DNA of 64,000 nucleotides from Burkholderia contaminans (GTDB lineage: Bacteria > Pseudomonadota > Gammaproteobacteria > Burkholderiales > Burkholderiaceae): positions 1,922,001-1,986,000 of the forward strand of contig NZ_CP090640.1 of the NCBI RefSeq assembly GCF_029633825.1, in the 5' to 3' direction. How positions within the stretch are numbered: the first letter of the stretch is position 1; every line of letters starts with the position of its first letter. Below, one piece after another: positions 18,255 through 29,145 of this stretch. The notes below the pieces were generated by a model. It saw only the letters and a program-made list of their open reading frames with translations, was not told the origin of the DNA and did no database searches. Both the position numbers and the translations under genes were made by a program.

Positions 18255-19469
18255 TCAGGCCGCTGCGCCGCTTCCCTCGACCCGCGCCTGCCGCTGGTAC
18301 AGCACCATCGACAGTGCGACGCCCGCCGCGGCCGCCACCGCCGCGAACAGGAACACCTGCGGATAGCCGAACGCGCCCGCGACATAGCCGGCGAGCGGGC
18401 CCGTGATGCCGAGCGACAGATCGAGGAACACCGAGTACGCGGACAGCGCCGCACCACGGCTCGCGGGCGGCACGAGCGCGACGGCCTCTACGCCGAGCGC
18501 CGGGAAGATCAGCGCGAAGCCGAAACCTGTCAGCGCGGCGCCGACGAGCGCGATGTGCGGCACCGGCGCGAGCCACAGCAGCAACAGGCCCGAACATTCG
18601 AATGCGAACGACACGATCGCGACGCGGAAGCCGCCGTAGGTCTTGATCGTGTTTGCGAACAGCAGGCGCGCGCCGATGAACAGCGTGCCGAACACGGTCA
18701 GCGACAGTGCGGCGTTCGGCCAGTGGCGCGCCGCGTAGTACAGCGTGACGAAGGTCGCGATCGAGCCGAAGCCGGCCGAGCCGAGCGCGAGGCCGAGGCC
18801 GTGCGGCAGTACGCGCGTGAACACGCTCGCATACGACATCCGTTCGCCGTGCACGAGCGGCACCGAAGCGATCAGGCGCGCGAGGTAGAAGCCGGCGGCG
18901 GCCAGTGCGATCACGATCACGCCGATCAGCGCCGGATTCAGCGTATTCGCGATCGCGACGCCGACCGGCGCGCCGAGCGCGAGCGCGCCGTAGGTCGCGA
19001 TGCCGTTCCACGAGATCACCTTCGCGTTGTGCGTGACGCCGACCCGGCCGATGCCCCACAGGATCGCGCCGGTGCCGCACAGGCTCTCGCCGACGCCGAG
19101 CACGAGCCGGCTCGCGACCAGCAGCACGAGGCTCGCGACCGGCCAGTGCGCGAGCAGCAGCGCGACGAGCAGCAGCACACCCGACACGCCGCAACCGACC
19201 AGCCCGCGCAGCACCGTCTGCTTCGGGCCGAGCGTATCGGCCAGGCGCCCGGCGAGCGGGCGCGACGCGAGCGTCGCGAAATACTGGACGCTGATCGCGC
19301 CGCCCGCGACGATCGCGGAAAAGCCGAGGTCGTCGTGGACGAAGCCCGGCAGCACCGCGAGCGGCAGGCCGATGGTCAGGTAGCAGATGAACGTGAAGCA
19401 GACGACGGACACGATTTGCAGCGTGACCGCGAACCCGCTGCGCGGCGGTGTGGCGGAATCGGTTGACAT
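18255..19469 (-). CDS. MFS transporter, YfcJ/YhhS-like
   Basis: This 404-residue, 12-helix protein has helix 1 [20 protein letters not shown], loop [18 protein letters not shown] and the [20 protein letters not shown] block characteristic of the YfcJ/YhhS (UPF0226) group, some of whose members influence drug tolerance. The C-terminal tail is soluble and low in complexity. It is transcribed leftward and is divergent from xdhA across 337 bases; no functional tie to purine catabolism is visible. Confidence 0.85.
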   Translation of the reverse strand: MSTDSATPPRSGFAVTLQIVSVVCFTFICYLTIGLPLAVLPGFVHDDLGFSAIVAGGAISVQYFATLASRPLAGRLADTLGPKQTVLRGLVGCGVSGVLLLVALLLAHWPVASLVLLVASRLVLGVGESLCGTGAILWGIGRVGVTHNAKVISWNGIATYGALALGAPVGVAIANTLNPALIGVIVIALAAAGFYLARLIASVPLVHGERMSYASVFTRVLPHGLGLALGSAGFGSIATFVTLYYAARHWPNAALSLTVFGTLFIGARLLFANTIKTYGGFRVAIVSFAFECSGLLLLWLAPVPHIALVGAALTGFGFALIFPALGVEAVALVPPASRGAALSAYSVFLDLSLGITGPLAGYVAGAFGYPQVFLFAAVAAAAGVALSMVLYQRQARVEGSGAAA

Positions 19470-19806
19470 GGGGTCGGAACGAATGGACGAAACAGCAGGA
19501 AGACGGCGAAAAAGGGAATCGGGATTTTCCCATGGAACCGGTTTTCACGCAGGTACCATTTAGTTAATCGGGACCTGTTTTCGACGATGGCGGACGGTTG
19601 CGGGGGCGCGGGGAAGGGGCCGGGAGCGCCGTCTGGAAAGGCCGCCGGGCGGGCCCGCCGCTCATATCGCGGCAGTTATATGGGCCCCATGCGTGATGGG
19701 CTATGGGTTGCGAAATTTGATGGTGATAGCGTGCAAACTGTCGGAAAAACGTCGGTCGAGCGCACTGCGCGGGCCGCCTTGCCCCCATTTGAAGAACCAT
19801 CGAGAC
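19470..19806. other. Divergent intergenic region upstream of xdhA
   Basis: This 337-base gap should hold the promoters of the MFS gene and of the xdh operon. I see short AT-rich stretches near 19550-19575 and 19670-19740 but no convincing paired -35/-10 elements or operator. A 75-codon plus frame inside it (19587-19814) looks like a shadow. Confidence 0.5.
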
Positions 19807-21357
<1,551 letters not shown>

Positions 21358-21375
21358 AGACGGAGAACACCGAAC

Positions 21376-23739
21376 ATGAACCAGCAAGCAGAACCGTTCC
21401 TGAGCACCCTCGATCCGCAAGCCGACGCCGCGCAGGTCCACGTCTCGCGCGCGCACGAATCCGCGCACCTGCACGTCAGCGGGCGTGCAACCTACACCGA
21501 CGACATCCCGGTCGTCGCGGGCACGCTGCACGCGGCGCTCGGCCTGTCGGCGAAGCCGCACGCGAAGATCGTGTCGATGAACTTCGACGCGGTGCGCGCG
21601 ACGCCGGGCGTGGTCGCCGTGTTCACGGCCGACGATATTCCGGGCGTCAACGATTGCGGCCCGATCATCCACGACGACCCGGTGCTCGCGAAGGGCATCG
21701 TGCAGTTCGTCGGCCAGCCGATGTTCATCGTCGTCGCGACGTCGCATGAAACCGCGCGGCTCGCCGCACGCCGCGCGCAGGTCGACTACGAGGAACTGCC
21801 GGCGATCCTCACCGCGCAGGAAGCGCGCGCGGCCGAAACCTACGTGATCCCGCCGCTGAAGCTTGCGCGCGGCGACGCGGCTGCACGGCTCGCCGTCGCG
21901 CCGCATCGCGAGTCGGGCGAGATGCTGCTCGGCGGCCAGGAGCAGTTCTACCTCGAAGGGCAGATCGCGTACGCGGTGCCGAAGGATGACGACGGGATGC
22001 ACGTGTACTGCTCGACGCAGCATCCGAGCGAGATGCAGCACCTCGTCGCGCACGTGCTCGGCGTCGCGTCGCACAACGTGCTGGTCGAATGCCGCCGGAT
22101 GGGTGGCGGGTTCGGCGGCAAGGAATCGCAGTCGGGGCTCTTCGCGTGCTGTGCGGCGCTTGCCGCGTGGAAGCTGCTGTGCCCGGTGAAGCTGCGTCCG
22201 GACCGCGACGACGACATGATGATCACCGGCAAGCGGCACGACTTCCATTACCGCTTCGACGTCGGCTACGACGACGACGGCCGCATCGACGGCGTGGCGC
22301 TCGACATGACGTCGCGCTGCGGCTTCTCGGCCGACCTGTCGGGCCCGGTGATGACGCGCGCGGTGTGCCACTTCGACAACGCGTACTGGCTCGGCGACGT
22401 CGCCATCGCAGGCTACTGCGGCAAGACCAACACGCAGTCGAACACCGCGTTCCGCGGTTTCGGCGGCCCGCAGGGCGCGTTCGCGATCGAGTACATCCTC
22501 GACGACGTCGCGCGTTCGCTCGATCGCGATCCGCTCGACGTGCGCTATGCGAACCTGTACGGCAAGACCGAACGCAACGTCACGCCTTACGGGCAGACGG
22601 TCGAGGACAACGTGCTGCAGGAACTGCTCGGCGAACTCGAGGCGACGAGCGACTACCGCGCGCGGCGCGCGGGCGTGCGCGCATTCAACGCGCGCAATAC
22701 GGTGCTGAAGAAGGGCATCGCGCTCACGCCGGTGAAGTTCGGCATTGCGTTCAACGTCACGCACTTCAACCAGGCCGGCGCGCTGGTGCACATCTACACC
22801 GACGGCTCGGTGCTCGTGAACCACGGCGGCACGGAGATGGGGCAGGGGCTCAACACGAAGGTCGCGCAGGTCGTCGCGCACGAGCTCGGCATCCGCTTCG
22901 GGCGGATCCGCGTGACGGCGACCGACACCAGCAAGGTCGCGAACACGTCGGCGACCGCTGCGTCGACGGGCTCGGACCTGAACGGCAAGGCCGCGCAGGA
23001 TGCGGCCCGCCAGCTGCGCGAGCGGCTCGCGGTGTTCGCGGCGAAGCAGTTCGGCGACGGCAAGGTCGATGCGGCCGACGTGAAGTTCGGCAACGACTTC
23101 GTGTGGATCGGCGGCAACGGCGTGCCGTTCGGCGAAGTGATCGCGAAGGCGTACCTCGCGCGCGTGCAGCTGTGGTCCGACGGTTTCTACGCGACGCCGA
23201 AGCTGTACTGGGATCAGTCGAAGCTGCAGGGTCGGCCGTTCTACTACTACTCGTACGGCGCAGCCGTGTCGGAAGTCGTGATCGACACGCTGACGGGCGA
23301 GATGCGCACGCTGCGCGTCGATGCGCTGCACGACGTGGGCGTGTCGCTGAACCCGGCGCTCGACATCGGCCAGGTCGAAGGCGCGTTCATCCAGGGGATG
23401 GGCTGGCTCACGACCGAGGAGCTGTGGTGGAACAAGGGCGGCAAGCTGATGACGCATGCGCCGTCCACGTACAAGATCCCGACGGTGAACGACACGCCGC
23501 CCGAATTCAACGTGAAGCTGTTCAACAACCGCAACGTCGAGGACAGCATTCACCGTTCGAAGGCCGTCGGCGAGCCGCCGCTGCTGCTGCCGTTCTCGGT
23601 GTTCTTCGCGGTGCGCGATGCAGTGGCCGCGGTCGGCGACTACAAGGTGAACCCGCTGCTCGATGCGCCGGCGACCGGCGAGTCGATCCTGCGTGCGGTC
23701 AGCGCGGTGCGTGCGGCACGCGCCGCCCAGGCTGTCTGA
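21376..23739 (+). CDS. xdhB: Xanthine dehydrogenase, molybdopterin-binding (large) subunit
   Basis: This 787-residue, full-length protein carries the molybdopterin cytosine/guanine loops GGGFGGKESQSG, NTAFRGFGGPQGAF and NHGGTEMGQGLNTK. The catalytic glutamate is in AVGEPPLLLPFSVFFA near the C-terminus. It pairs with XdhA as the bacterial two-polypeptide xanthine dehydrogenase. The N-terminal 12 residues are variable and ATG 21376 has a GGAGA site in front. The following gene encodes the molybdenum-cofactor chaperone XdhC, in shortened form. Confidence 0.96.
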   Translation: MNQQAEPFLSTLDPQADAAQVHVSRAHESAHLHVSGRATYTDDIPVVAGTLHAALGLSAKPHAKIVSMNFDAVRATPGVVAVFTADDIPGVNDCGPIIHDDPVLAKGIVQFVGQPMFIVVATSHETARLAARRAQVDYEELPAILTAQEARAAETYVIPPLKLARGDAAARLAVAPHRESGEMLLGGQEQFYLEGQIAYAVPKDDDGMHVYCSTQHPSEMQHLVAHVLGVASHNVLVECRRMGGGFGGKESQSGLFACCAALAAWKLLCPVKLRPDRDDDMMITGKRHDFHYRFDVGYDDDGRIDGVALDMTSRCGFSADLSGPVMTRAVCHFDNAYWLGDVAIAGYCGKTNTQSNTAFRGFGGPQGAFAIEYILDDVARSLDRDPLDVRYANLYGKTERNVTPYGQTVEDNVLQELLGELEATSDYRARRAGVRAFNARNTVLKKGIALTPVKFGIAFNVTHFNQAGALVHIYTDGSVLVNHGGTEMGQGLNTKVAQVVAHELGIRFGRIRVTATDTSKVANTSATAASTGSDLNGKAAQDAARQLRERLAVFAAKQFGDGKVDAADVKFGNDFVWIGGNGVPFGEVIAKAYLARVQLWSDGFYATPKLYWDQSKLQGRPFYYYSYGAAVSEVVIDTLTGEMRTLRVDALHDVGVSLNPALDIGQVEGAFIQGMGWLTTEELWWNKGGKLMTHAPSTYKIPTVNDTPPEFNVKLFNNRNVEDSIHRSKAVGEPPLLLPFSVFFAVRDAVAAVGDYKVNPLLDAPATGESILRAVSAVRAARAAQAV

Positions 23740-23744
23740 GATGA

Positions 23745-23871
23745 AACAGCCCCCACGCTCACTTCGTTCGCTGTCGACCGGAGTTGGCGCTTCAGCGCTT
23801 GCTCCGGTCCCATGCACGGCTCCCCCCGACGGGGTGGTCAGCCTCCTTGGGGCGGCCCGGCGGAGACTGAC
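23745..23871 (+). repeat. Repeat-like GC-rich intergenic block between xdhB and xdhC
   Basis: The block runs from CCCCCACGCTCACTTCGTTC through a hairpin (CCGGAG...CTCCGG) and CCCCCCGACGGGG to TTGGGGCGGCCCGGCGG. This layout is one I recognise as a dispersed intergenic element common in betaproteobacterial genomes; that recognition is from memory. Only one copy is in this window. It ends within a few bases of the xdhC start. Confidence 0.55.
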
Positions 23872-24489
23872 ATGAACGGCCCCGCACGCGCGCTCCGCAC
23901 CGCGTCGACTGCGGTGTTCGCACCGGGCACCGGCCAGCGCAACCGCGCGACCGGTACGCCGGCGCCGATGCACGTCGTGCTGTTCGGCGCCGGGCACGTC
24001 GGTCACGCGCTCGTCACGCTGCTCGGCGCGCTGCCGTGCGTCGTGCAGTGGGTCGACACGCGCGACGAGCTGTTCCCGGACGAATGTCCGCCGAACGTGC
24101 AGCCGGAGCCGACCGACACGCCGGAGGCCGTCGTCGACGCCGCGCCGCCCGGCGCGTACTTCCTCGTGATGACGCACAACCACGCGCTCGACTTCTCGCT
24201 CGCCGCGCAGATCATGCGGCGGCGCGACTACGCGTACTTCGGGATGATCGGCTCGCGTACCAAGCGCGTGAAGTTCGAGCGCCGGCTTGCCGCGCGCGGC
24301 GTCGATCCGGCGCGGCTCGTGGAAATGGTGTGCCCGATCGGCGTTGCGGGGATCGTCGACAAGGCGCCGGGCGCGATCGCGGTGGCCGTGTGCGCGGAGC
24401 TGCTGCAGGCGCGCTCGGGCATGCCGGTGGCCGACGCGAAGGCCGCCGCATCGGGACGTGCGCGCGACGACGCGACCTGCGCGCGGTAG
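23872..24489 (+). CDS. xdhC: Xanthine dehydrogenase accessory protein XdhC, C-terminal (Rossmann) domain only
   Basis: XdhC binds molybdenum cofactor, helps sulfurate it and inserts it into XdhB. This 205-residue product has only the C-terminal NAD-like fold, with HVVLFGAGHVGHALV (FGAGHVG at residues 38-44), WVDTRDELFP, VMTHNHALDFSLAAQIMRR and FGMIGSRTKRVKF. Full-length XdhC proteins, about 300 residues or more, begin with a separate XdhC/CoxI domain containing an IGGGHLE-type motif. That domain is absent, and the 132 bases since xdhB are too few to encode it. The repeat-like block sits exactly where it should be. Function of the short form is uncertain. Confidence 0.8.
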   Translation: MNGPARALRTASTAVFAPGTGQRNRATGTPAPMHVVLFGAGHVGHALVTLLGALPCVVQWVDTRDELFPDECPPNVQPEPTDTPEAVVDAAPPGAYFLVMTHNHALDFSLAAQIMRRRDYAYFGMIGSRTKRVKFERRLAARGVDPARLVEMVCPIGVAGIVDKAPGAIAVAVCAELLQARSGMPVADAKAAASGRARDDATCAR

Positions 24490-24577
24490 CGCCGCGCGGC
24501 CAGCGCAGGGCCGCGCGATTTTGCATACACTGCACGACGACGCGCGGCATCGGGCCGCGCCTTACCGTGCACGTGCC

Positions 24578-24979
24578 ATGTCCGATCATCAGGTTTATCT
24601 CGACGCGCTCGATGCGAGCCTCGTCGCCATCGAGCGCTGGCTGTCCGGCGTCGATACCGCGCCCGAGGCGCTCGACGCGCTGCTCGCCGCGTTTTCCGCC
24701 GAATTCACGATGATCCTGACCGACGGCCGCGTCGTCGATCACGACGGTACGCGCGCACTGTTCGCAAAGCTCGCCGGCGCGAAGCCGGGGCTGCGCATCA
24801 CGCTGTCGGACACCCGCGTGCTCGCGGCCGACGCGTCGCATGTGACCGTCACCTATCTCGAAGCGCAGCACGCGGCCTCGGGCGAGCTGCCCGCGCGTCG
24901 CGCAACTGCCGTGTTCGAGCGCGACGCGGCGGGCGTCGTGCGCTGGACCCATCTGCAGGAAACCTTCTGCACGGCCTGA
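24578..24979 (+). CDS. NTF2-fold (SnoaL/DUF4440-like) protein
   Basis: This 133-residue single-domain protein has the alpha+beta cone pattern: an N-terminal helix, FSAEFTMILTDGRVVDHDGTRALFAKLAG, and then strands RITLSDTRVLAADASHVTVTYLEAQH and VFERDAAGVVRWTHLQETF. Proteins of this fold are enzymes or small-ligand binders and no function can be read here. It follows xdhC by 88 bases on the same strand and may be cotranscribed, but it is not a standard purine-pathway gene. It is convergent with the LysR gene at 25014. Confidence 0.72.
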   Translation: MSDHQVYLDALDASLVAIERWLSGVDTAPEALDALLAAFSAEFTMILTDGRVVDHDGTRALFAKLAGAKPGLRITLSDTRVLAADASHVTVTYLEAQHAASGELPARRATAVFERDAAGVVRWTHLQETFCTA

Positions 24980-25013
24980 GCTCGAGCGGCCGCGCCGTGT
25001 TGTGTGTCGCGGC

Positions 25014-25961
25014 TCAGCGCTTGCGGCTGCGGGGAACCGTCAGCTCGTCGGACACGCTCTGCATCAGCGCGCACAGCCACGCGATGTCGGTCGGGCGGTC
25101 GGGCTGCGGATGCGTGAGCAGGTAGCTCTTGATGCGCGGGAACGGCACGGGCGGCGTGACGACGACGAGCGGCATCAGCTGCGCATAGTGTGTTGCGAAG
25201 CGGCGCGTCGTCGTGAAGATCAGGTCCGACTGCAGCAGCACCTGCGGCACGATCCCGAAGTACGGCAGCGTCGTCACGATGCGCCGCGTGAGGCGCGCGC
25301 GTGCCAGGCCGATTTCGATCGCGTTGCGCTTGTCGCCGGTGTACGGCGTCGGCGCGACGTGCGCGGCCGACGCATACGCTTCGCGCGTGAGCGGCTCGCG
25401 TGCGAGCGGGTGCGCATCGCGCATCAGGCACACGATCGTGTCGGAGAACAGGTCCTGACGCGCGAACTGCGGGTCGGGCTTCGGCCAGTTGCCGATCACG
25501 AGATCGAGCGCGCCCGATTCGAGCGCGCCCGCGTGATCGAGTGCGGGATTCAGCGAATCGATTTCCAGATGCGCATGCGGCGCCGCGTCGCGAAAGCGCT
25601 CGATCAGCGTCGGCATGAAGAAATCGTTCAGGTAATCGGGTGCGGCGACGCGGAACGTGCGCCGCGCGGACGACGGATCGAAGTCGCCGTGCGGCGTCGC
25701 GATGAAGTCGACCTCGCGCAGCGCGCGCTGCGCGGCCTCGAGCAGCGATGCGCCGTATTCGGTCGGCACCATGCCGGATTTGCCGCGCACGAGGATCGGG
25801 TCGTTCAGCGTCTCGCGCAGCTTGCGCAGCGCGGTGCTGATCGCGGGCTGGGTCTGGTTCAGCCGCAGCGCGGCCTGCGTGACGCTGCGCTCGAGCAGCA
25901 GCGTGCGCAACACGCGCACGAGCCAGATATCGAGCGAGGCGGTACGGTCGTCGTCTTCCAT
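25014..25961 (-). CDS. LysR-family transcriptional regulator
   Basis: This 315-residue protein has an N-terminal HTH in the form SVTQAALRLNQTQPAISTAL (residues about 25-44), then NDPILVRGKSGMVPTEYG, resembling the NahR/NodD branch that often senses aromatic compounds. The effector domain follows (RVAAPDYLNDFFMPTLIERF). It lies 69 bases downstream of the 2-hydroxychromene-2-carboxylate isomerase-like gene on the same strand, so that gene could be a target or cotranscribed. The inducer is unknown. Confidence 0.88.
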   Translation of the reverse strand: MEDDDRTASLDIWLVRVLRTLLLERSVTQAALRLNQTQPAISTALRKLRETLNDPILVRGKSGMVPTEYGASLLEAAQRALREVDFIATPHGDFDPSSARRTFRVAAPDYLNDFFMPTLIERFRDAAPHAHLEIDSLNPALDHAGALESGALDLVIGNWPKPDPQFARQDLFSDTIVCLMRDAHPLAREPLTREAYASAAHVAPTPYTGDKRNAIEIGLARARLTRRIVTTLPYFGIVPQVLLQSDLIFTTTRRFATHYAQLMPLVVVTPPVPFPRIKSYLLTHPQPDRPTDIAWLCALMQSVSDELTVPRSRKR

Positions 25962-26030
25962 CGATTGGGGGTGATTCGGGTGAAGCGTAACCTTACCGCA
26001 GCCGCGCGCCGGCGTGCGTGATACCGGCCA

Positions 26031-26669
26031 TCACGGACGGCTCTTCGGCAGCGTGCTGATCCGCTTGACCTCGCGCGATTCGAGCCAGTTCGGCGTGCGT
26101 GCGCAGTACAGCACCATCGGCAGCGCGTCCTCGCCCCAGAACAGCTGCTGGTTCATCCAGAACGTCGGCACGCCGAACACGCCGAGCGCGATCGCGTCGT
26201 CGGTGTTGCGGCGCAGCTGCGCGCTCGTCTCCTCGAATTCGATCAGCTCGTCGCCGTGGCCGACGCCGACGCGTTCGCACAGCGCGGCGAACCCGGCCGG
26301 CGTCGACGGATCGTTGCCGTCATGCCAGATGAACCGGAACATTTCCAGCACGGTCGCGATGTCGGCGCGCAGCGCGATCGCGAGACGTAGCACCTTGTCG
26401 GAATCGAACGGATGGGAGGGCGGCATCTTGAAGCGGATACCCAGCTGTTCTGCGCGAAACAGTGCGTGACGATAGGTGAACACACGCTTGGTCGGTACGT
26501 CGGCGGTCGGGCGCTGGCCCCAGTGACGCTGCAGGTCGGGCAGCGACACGGCGACGGGTTCGAACGGCACGTCCGGCCACTTGTCATGCTGTTCGAGGAG
26601 CAGGTAGGAGAACGGCGACACGAAGTCGTAGAACCAGGCGGGTTGGGCGGTGTCGAGGCCGGTTGTCAT
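26031..26669 (-). CDS. 2-Hydroxychromene-2-carboxylate isomerase-like protein (DsbA/kappa-GST fold)
   Basis: This 212-residue protein matches NahD-type isomerases: WFYDFVSPFSYLL holds the glutathione-contacting serine, HPFDSDKVLRLAIAL is in the helical insert, and GVFGVPTFWMNQQLFWGED is the cis-Pro strand with a GxDAL-like end. NahD uses glutathione to isomerise a naphthalene intermediate, but no other naphthalene gene is nearby, so the substrate is unknown. ATG 26669 has GGAGA seven bases upstream and gives the normal family N-terminus. The frame remains open upstream all the way into the TAXI gene, with no stop between. Confidence 0.85.
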   Translation of the reverse strand: MTTGLDTAQPAWFYDFVSPFSYLLLEQHDKWPDVPFEPVAVSLPDLQRHWGQRPTADVPTKRVFTYRHALFRAEQLGIRFKMPPSHPFDSDKVLRLAIALRADIATVLEMFRFIWHDGNDPSTPAGFAALCERVGVGHGDELIEFEETSAQLRRNTDDAIALGVFGVPTFWMNQQLFWGEDALPMVLYCARTPNWLESREVKRISTLPKSRP

Positions 26670-28205
26670 GGCGATCTCCAGAGGGTGGGGCGTGCGGCGC
26701 CTGGCGGCGGCCTCCATGTTACGCGGCGGCGCGCGCATGCGGCAATGATCGCGGATCGTCCGCTCACGCGGAACCGGGAGTCGCCCGAGGGGCGTGCCGG
26801 CCGGCGGCGCGGCCTCGGCACGTGCGTGCGGCGGCCCGCCGGCGCCCGGCGGGCCGGCCGGCGTGTCCTGGTCGTGCGCGGTGAGCCGTTCGCGCACGAA
26901 GCCGATGTGCTCGCGCAGCACGTAGAACTGCCCGGCATAGGCCAGCGGCATCTTCATCCGGTTCACGGCTTCCTCGATGTCGTCGAGCTCGTCGAGCAAC
27001 TTCACGCGCTCCTCGGCCGTATGCTCGCCGAGCGCGCTGCGCTCGAGCGCGATCAGCGCGCCGTACCAGCGGTAGATGCGCGAGCGCACGCGCCAGCCGT
27101 ACAGCGACGGCACGAGCCGCAGCCCGGGGATCAGCACGACGATCAGCGGCACGACCACGACGAGCAGCCGGTCGACGAGGCTCGCGACCCAGAACGGCAG
27201 CCGCCGGTACAGGAAGGTCTTGCCTGATTTGTAGTAGCGCGCGGCGTCGTCGGAGAGCGGGAAGCCGCGCGTGACGGACGACGGGAATTCGCCCGCGTGC
27301 TGCAGGATCGTCGCGTGTCCGTGCACCTCGCGCGCGGCCTCGATCAGCAGGTCGGACAACGCCGGGTGCAGCGAGTCGCGCGCGACGAGCTCGATGGTCG
27401 GCGCGACCGTGTGGATGTCGGCGGGCGGCAGGTTCCGGCCGAGATCGTAGACCCCCATCGGCAGCGTGATCGCGGTCAGGTACGGAAAGCGCCGCGCATA
27501 CGCCTCGGCCTGCGTGAACGAATACACGTGCACGCCCGGCGCGCGGAACAGCTTCGCCATCACCGGGATCTGCGTCGAGTCGCCGGACAGGAACGCCGCG
27601 TCGATCTTGCCGTCGAGCAGCGCGGTGGCCGCGTCTTCGCCGGCGGTCGGCAGCAGCTCGGTCGAGCCGCCCGGCACGATGCCGTTCATCTTCAGCAACG
27701 CGAGGCTCAGCTCGCGCGCGCCGCTGCCTTCCGCGCCGAGCGCGAGCCGCTTGCCCTTGAAGTCGGACAGGCGCGCGACGACCGGCCCGCGGTACATGAT
27801 CGCGAGCGGTACGTAGCCGATGCTGCCGAGCGACACGAGGTGTTCGTCGCGCTCCTTCGGGCCGATGCCGCTCTGCACGAAGCCGACGTCGACCGGCGCG
27901 TTCGGGTTCGACAGCCGCGCGAGGTTCTGGGCGGACCCTTCGGATGACTGGACGTCGAGCGTGACGCCGTTCTTCGCGAGGATCGTCTTGTATTTCTGCG
28001 CGGCGTTCCAGTACGTGCTGCCGGGCGGACCGGACGAGATCACGAGCGTGGACGGCGGGGCCGGCTGGATCAGCTTGACCGCGAGCCAGACGGCCGCGCC
28101 GGCGAGCAGCACGGTCGGGCCGATCGACAGCGCGAGGTCGCGCCACGACACCGCGACGAAGCGGGCGAGGATGCGGCGGGGCGGGCGAGGGCGGGCTGGC
28201 TTCAT
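26670..28205 (-). CDS. TAXI-family TRAP-type solute-binding protein with membrane anchors; no stop before the next gene
   Basis: The protein starts at ATG 28205 (MKPARPRPP). It has an N-terminal membrane helix (LALSIGPTVLLAGAAVWLAV), a TAXI binding domain (TLVISSGPPGSTYWNAAQKY; VDVGFVQSGIG; KRLALGAEGSGARE), a C-terminal membrane helix (LVDRLLVVVVPLIVVLIPG) and a cytoplasmic helical tail (LLDELDDIEEAVNRMKMPLA). No TRAP permease gene (DctQM) is near, as for other TAXI proteins of this membrane-anchored type. The codons after about residue 460 become Pro/Ala/Arg-rich and read straight into the isomerase start at 26669. The end given here is therefore only the boundary with that gene, not a stop codon. 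Confidence 0.75.
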
Positions 28206-28643
28206 GGGGCGGCGGATGACGCTGGCGTGACGTATCGGTGACGATCGGACGGCCGTCATGGACGACGCCGATGCTCGCGGCGATGGTACCCGGTTTCACC
28301 GGGCAAGCGCGAGTGGGGCGGCCTCGCGCGGCACCGCGGCGACACCGGCGGGCGGCCCCGCGTCAAAAGCTTTGCGCTTCGGCGGGCGCTGGATTACATT
28401 GTGCGACGCAGCCGCGCCCGATTTGCGCGCGACCCGGCACGCAATGAGACCGGGCGCGTTCGGCCGGCGGCTGTCCGGCCCGGCCGGCCCGCTTTCGCGT
28501 GCGCCTGCCGCCAGCCCGTCTCGCCTCTCTCGTATCGCCGTGGAAAACACCGGCTGTCCCGCCCGTTCGCGCGCGGGCCGGCTGTTTTTTGGGGGTAATC
28601 GGCCGTACTGTGCACGGCCGTTCCGGAGTGATAAGGAGATAGC
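28206..28643. other. Intergenic region between the TAXI gene and the BON gene
   Basis: This 438-base, mostly GC-rich stretch contains no gene I can support. A 7-bp inverted repeat CGGCCGT/ACGGCCG lies at 28600-28620, just before the BON gene's ribosome site (AAGGAGATAGC). A T6 run at 28585-28590 follows a GC-rich segment. Confidence 0.5.
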
Positions 28644-29009
28644 ATGAAGTCGATCGTGTTGAGAGCGTTGGGCGTCGCCGCCGTGGCGGCCTGTCTGTCT
28701 GGCAGCGTGTATGCGCAGTCGAGCGATGCCGCGGCAACGGAAGCGCCCGCGGCCGCGACCAGCGCGCCGAAGGCCGCCGCGAAGACCGCGAAGAAGGCGA
28801 ACCGCAAGCTGGGCTATGCGGTGCGCAAGGCCATTACGAAGGCCGGCGGCATCGACGTGGCGAACATCGTCGTGCGTTCGAAGGGCGGCGCGATCACGCT
28901 GGAGGGCACGGTGCCAGACCAGGCTCAGATCGACAAGGCGGAAGAGGCGGCGAAGGGCGTGCAGGGCGTGACGTCGGTCAGCAACAAGCTGACGGTTCAG
29001 CAGCAGTAA
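28644..29009 (+). CDS. BON-domain periplasmic protein
   Basis: This 121-residue protein starts with a signal peptide ending at VYAQ (about residue 24), followed by an Ala/Lys-rich linker and one BON domain (residues about 52-120: LGYAVRKAITKAGGIDVANI, GAITLEGTVPDQAQIDKAEE, GVQGVTSVSNKL). BON domains are thought to bind phospholipid or aid envelope integrity (OsmY, DolP). The ribosome site GGAGATAGC is good. It stands alone and is followed by a strong palindromic terminator. Confidence 0.9.
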   Translation: MKSIVLRALGVAAVAACLSGSVYAQSSDAAATEAPAAATSAPKAAAKTAKKANRKLGYAVRKAITKAGGIDVANIVVRSKGGAITLEGTVPDQAQIDKAEEAAKGVQGVTSVSNKLTVQQQ

Positions 29010-29053
29010 CGCCGGGCAGCGGCGCGCGAGCGCCGCATGCGCCCGTTTCCAGG

Positions 29054-29080
29054 CGGGCCCCGGCATGCCGGGGCCCGTTT
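29054..29080 (+). terminator. Terminator after the BON gene
   Basis: CGGGCCCCGG pairs with CCGGGGCCCG (29054-29077) around CATG, followed by TTT. The stem is 10 bp and perfect. Confidence 0.75.
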
Positions 29081-29145
29081 GCGCTTGAGAGGCCGCAAGC
29101 CGCATGAAGCGGCGGCGGACCGACAACGATATCGAGAGGGCGGCG

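Noticed and set aside
19559..19570. The 12-base word TTTAGTTAATCG shared with 31442-31453
   Set aside because: Two copies of an AT-rich word in low-GC gaps is weak; no further shared sequence around them suggests a common site.
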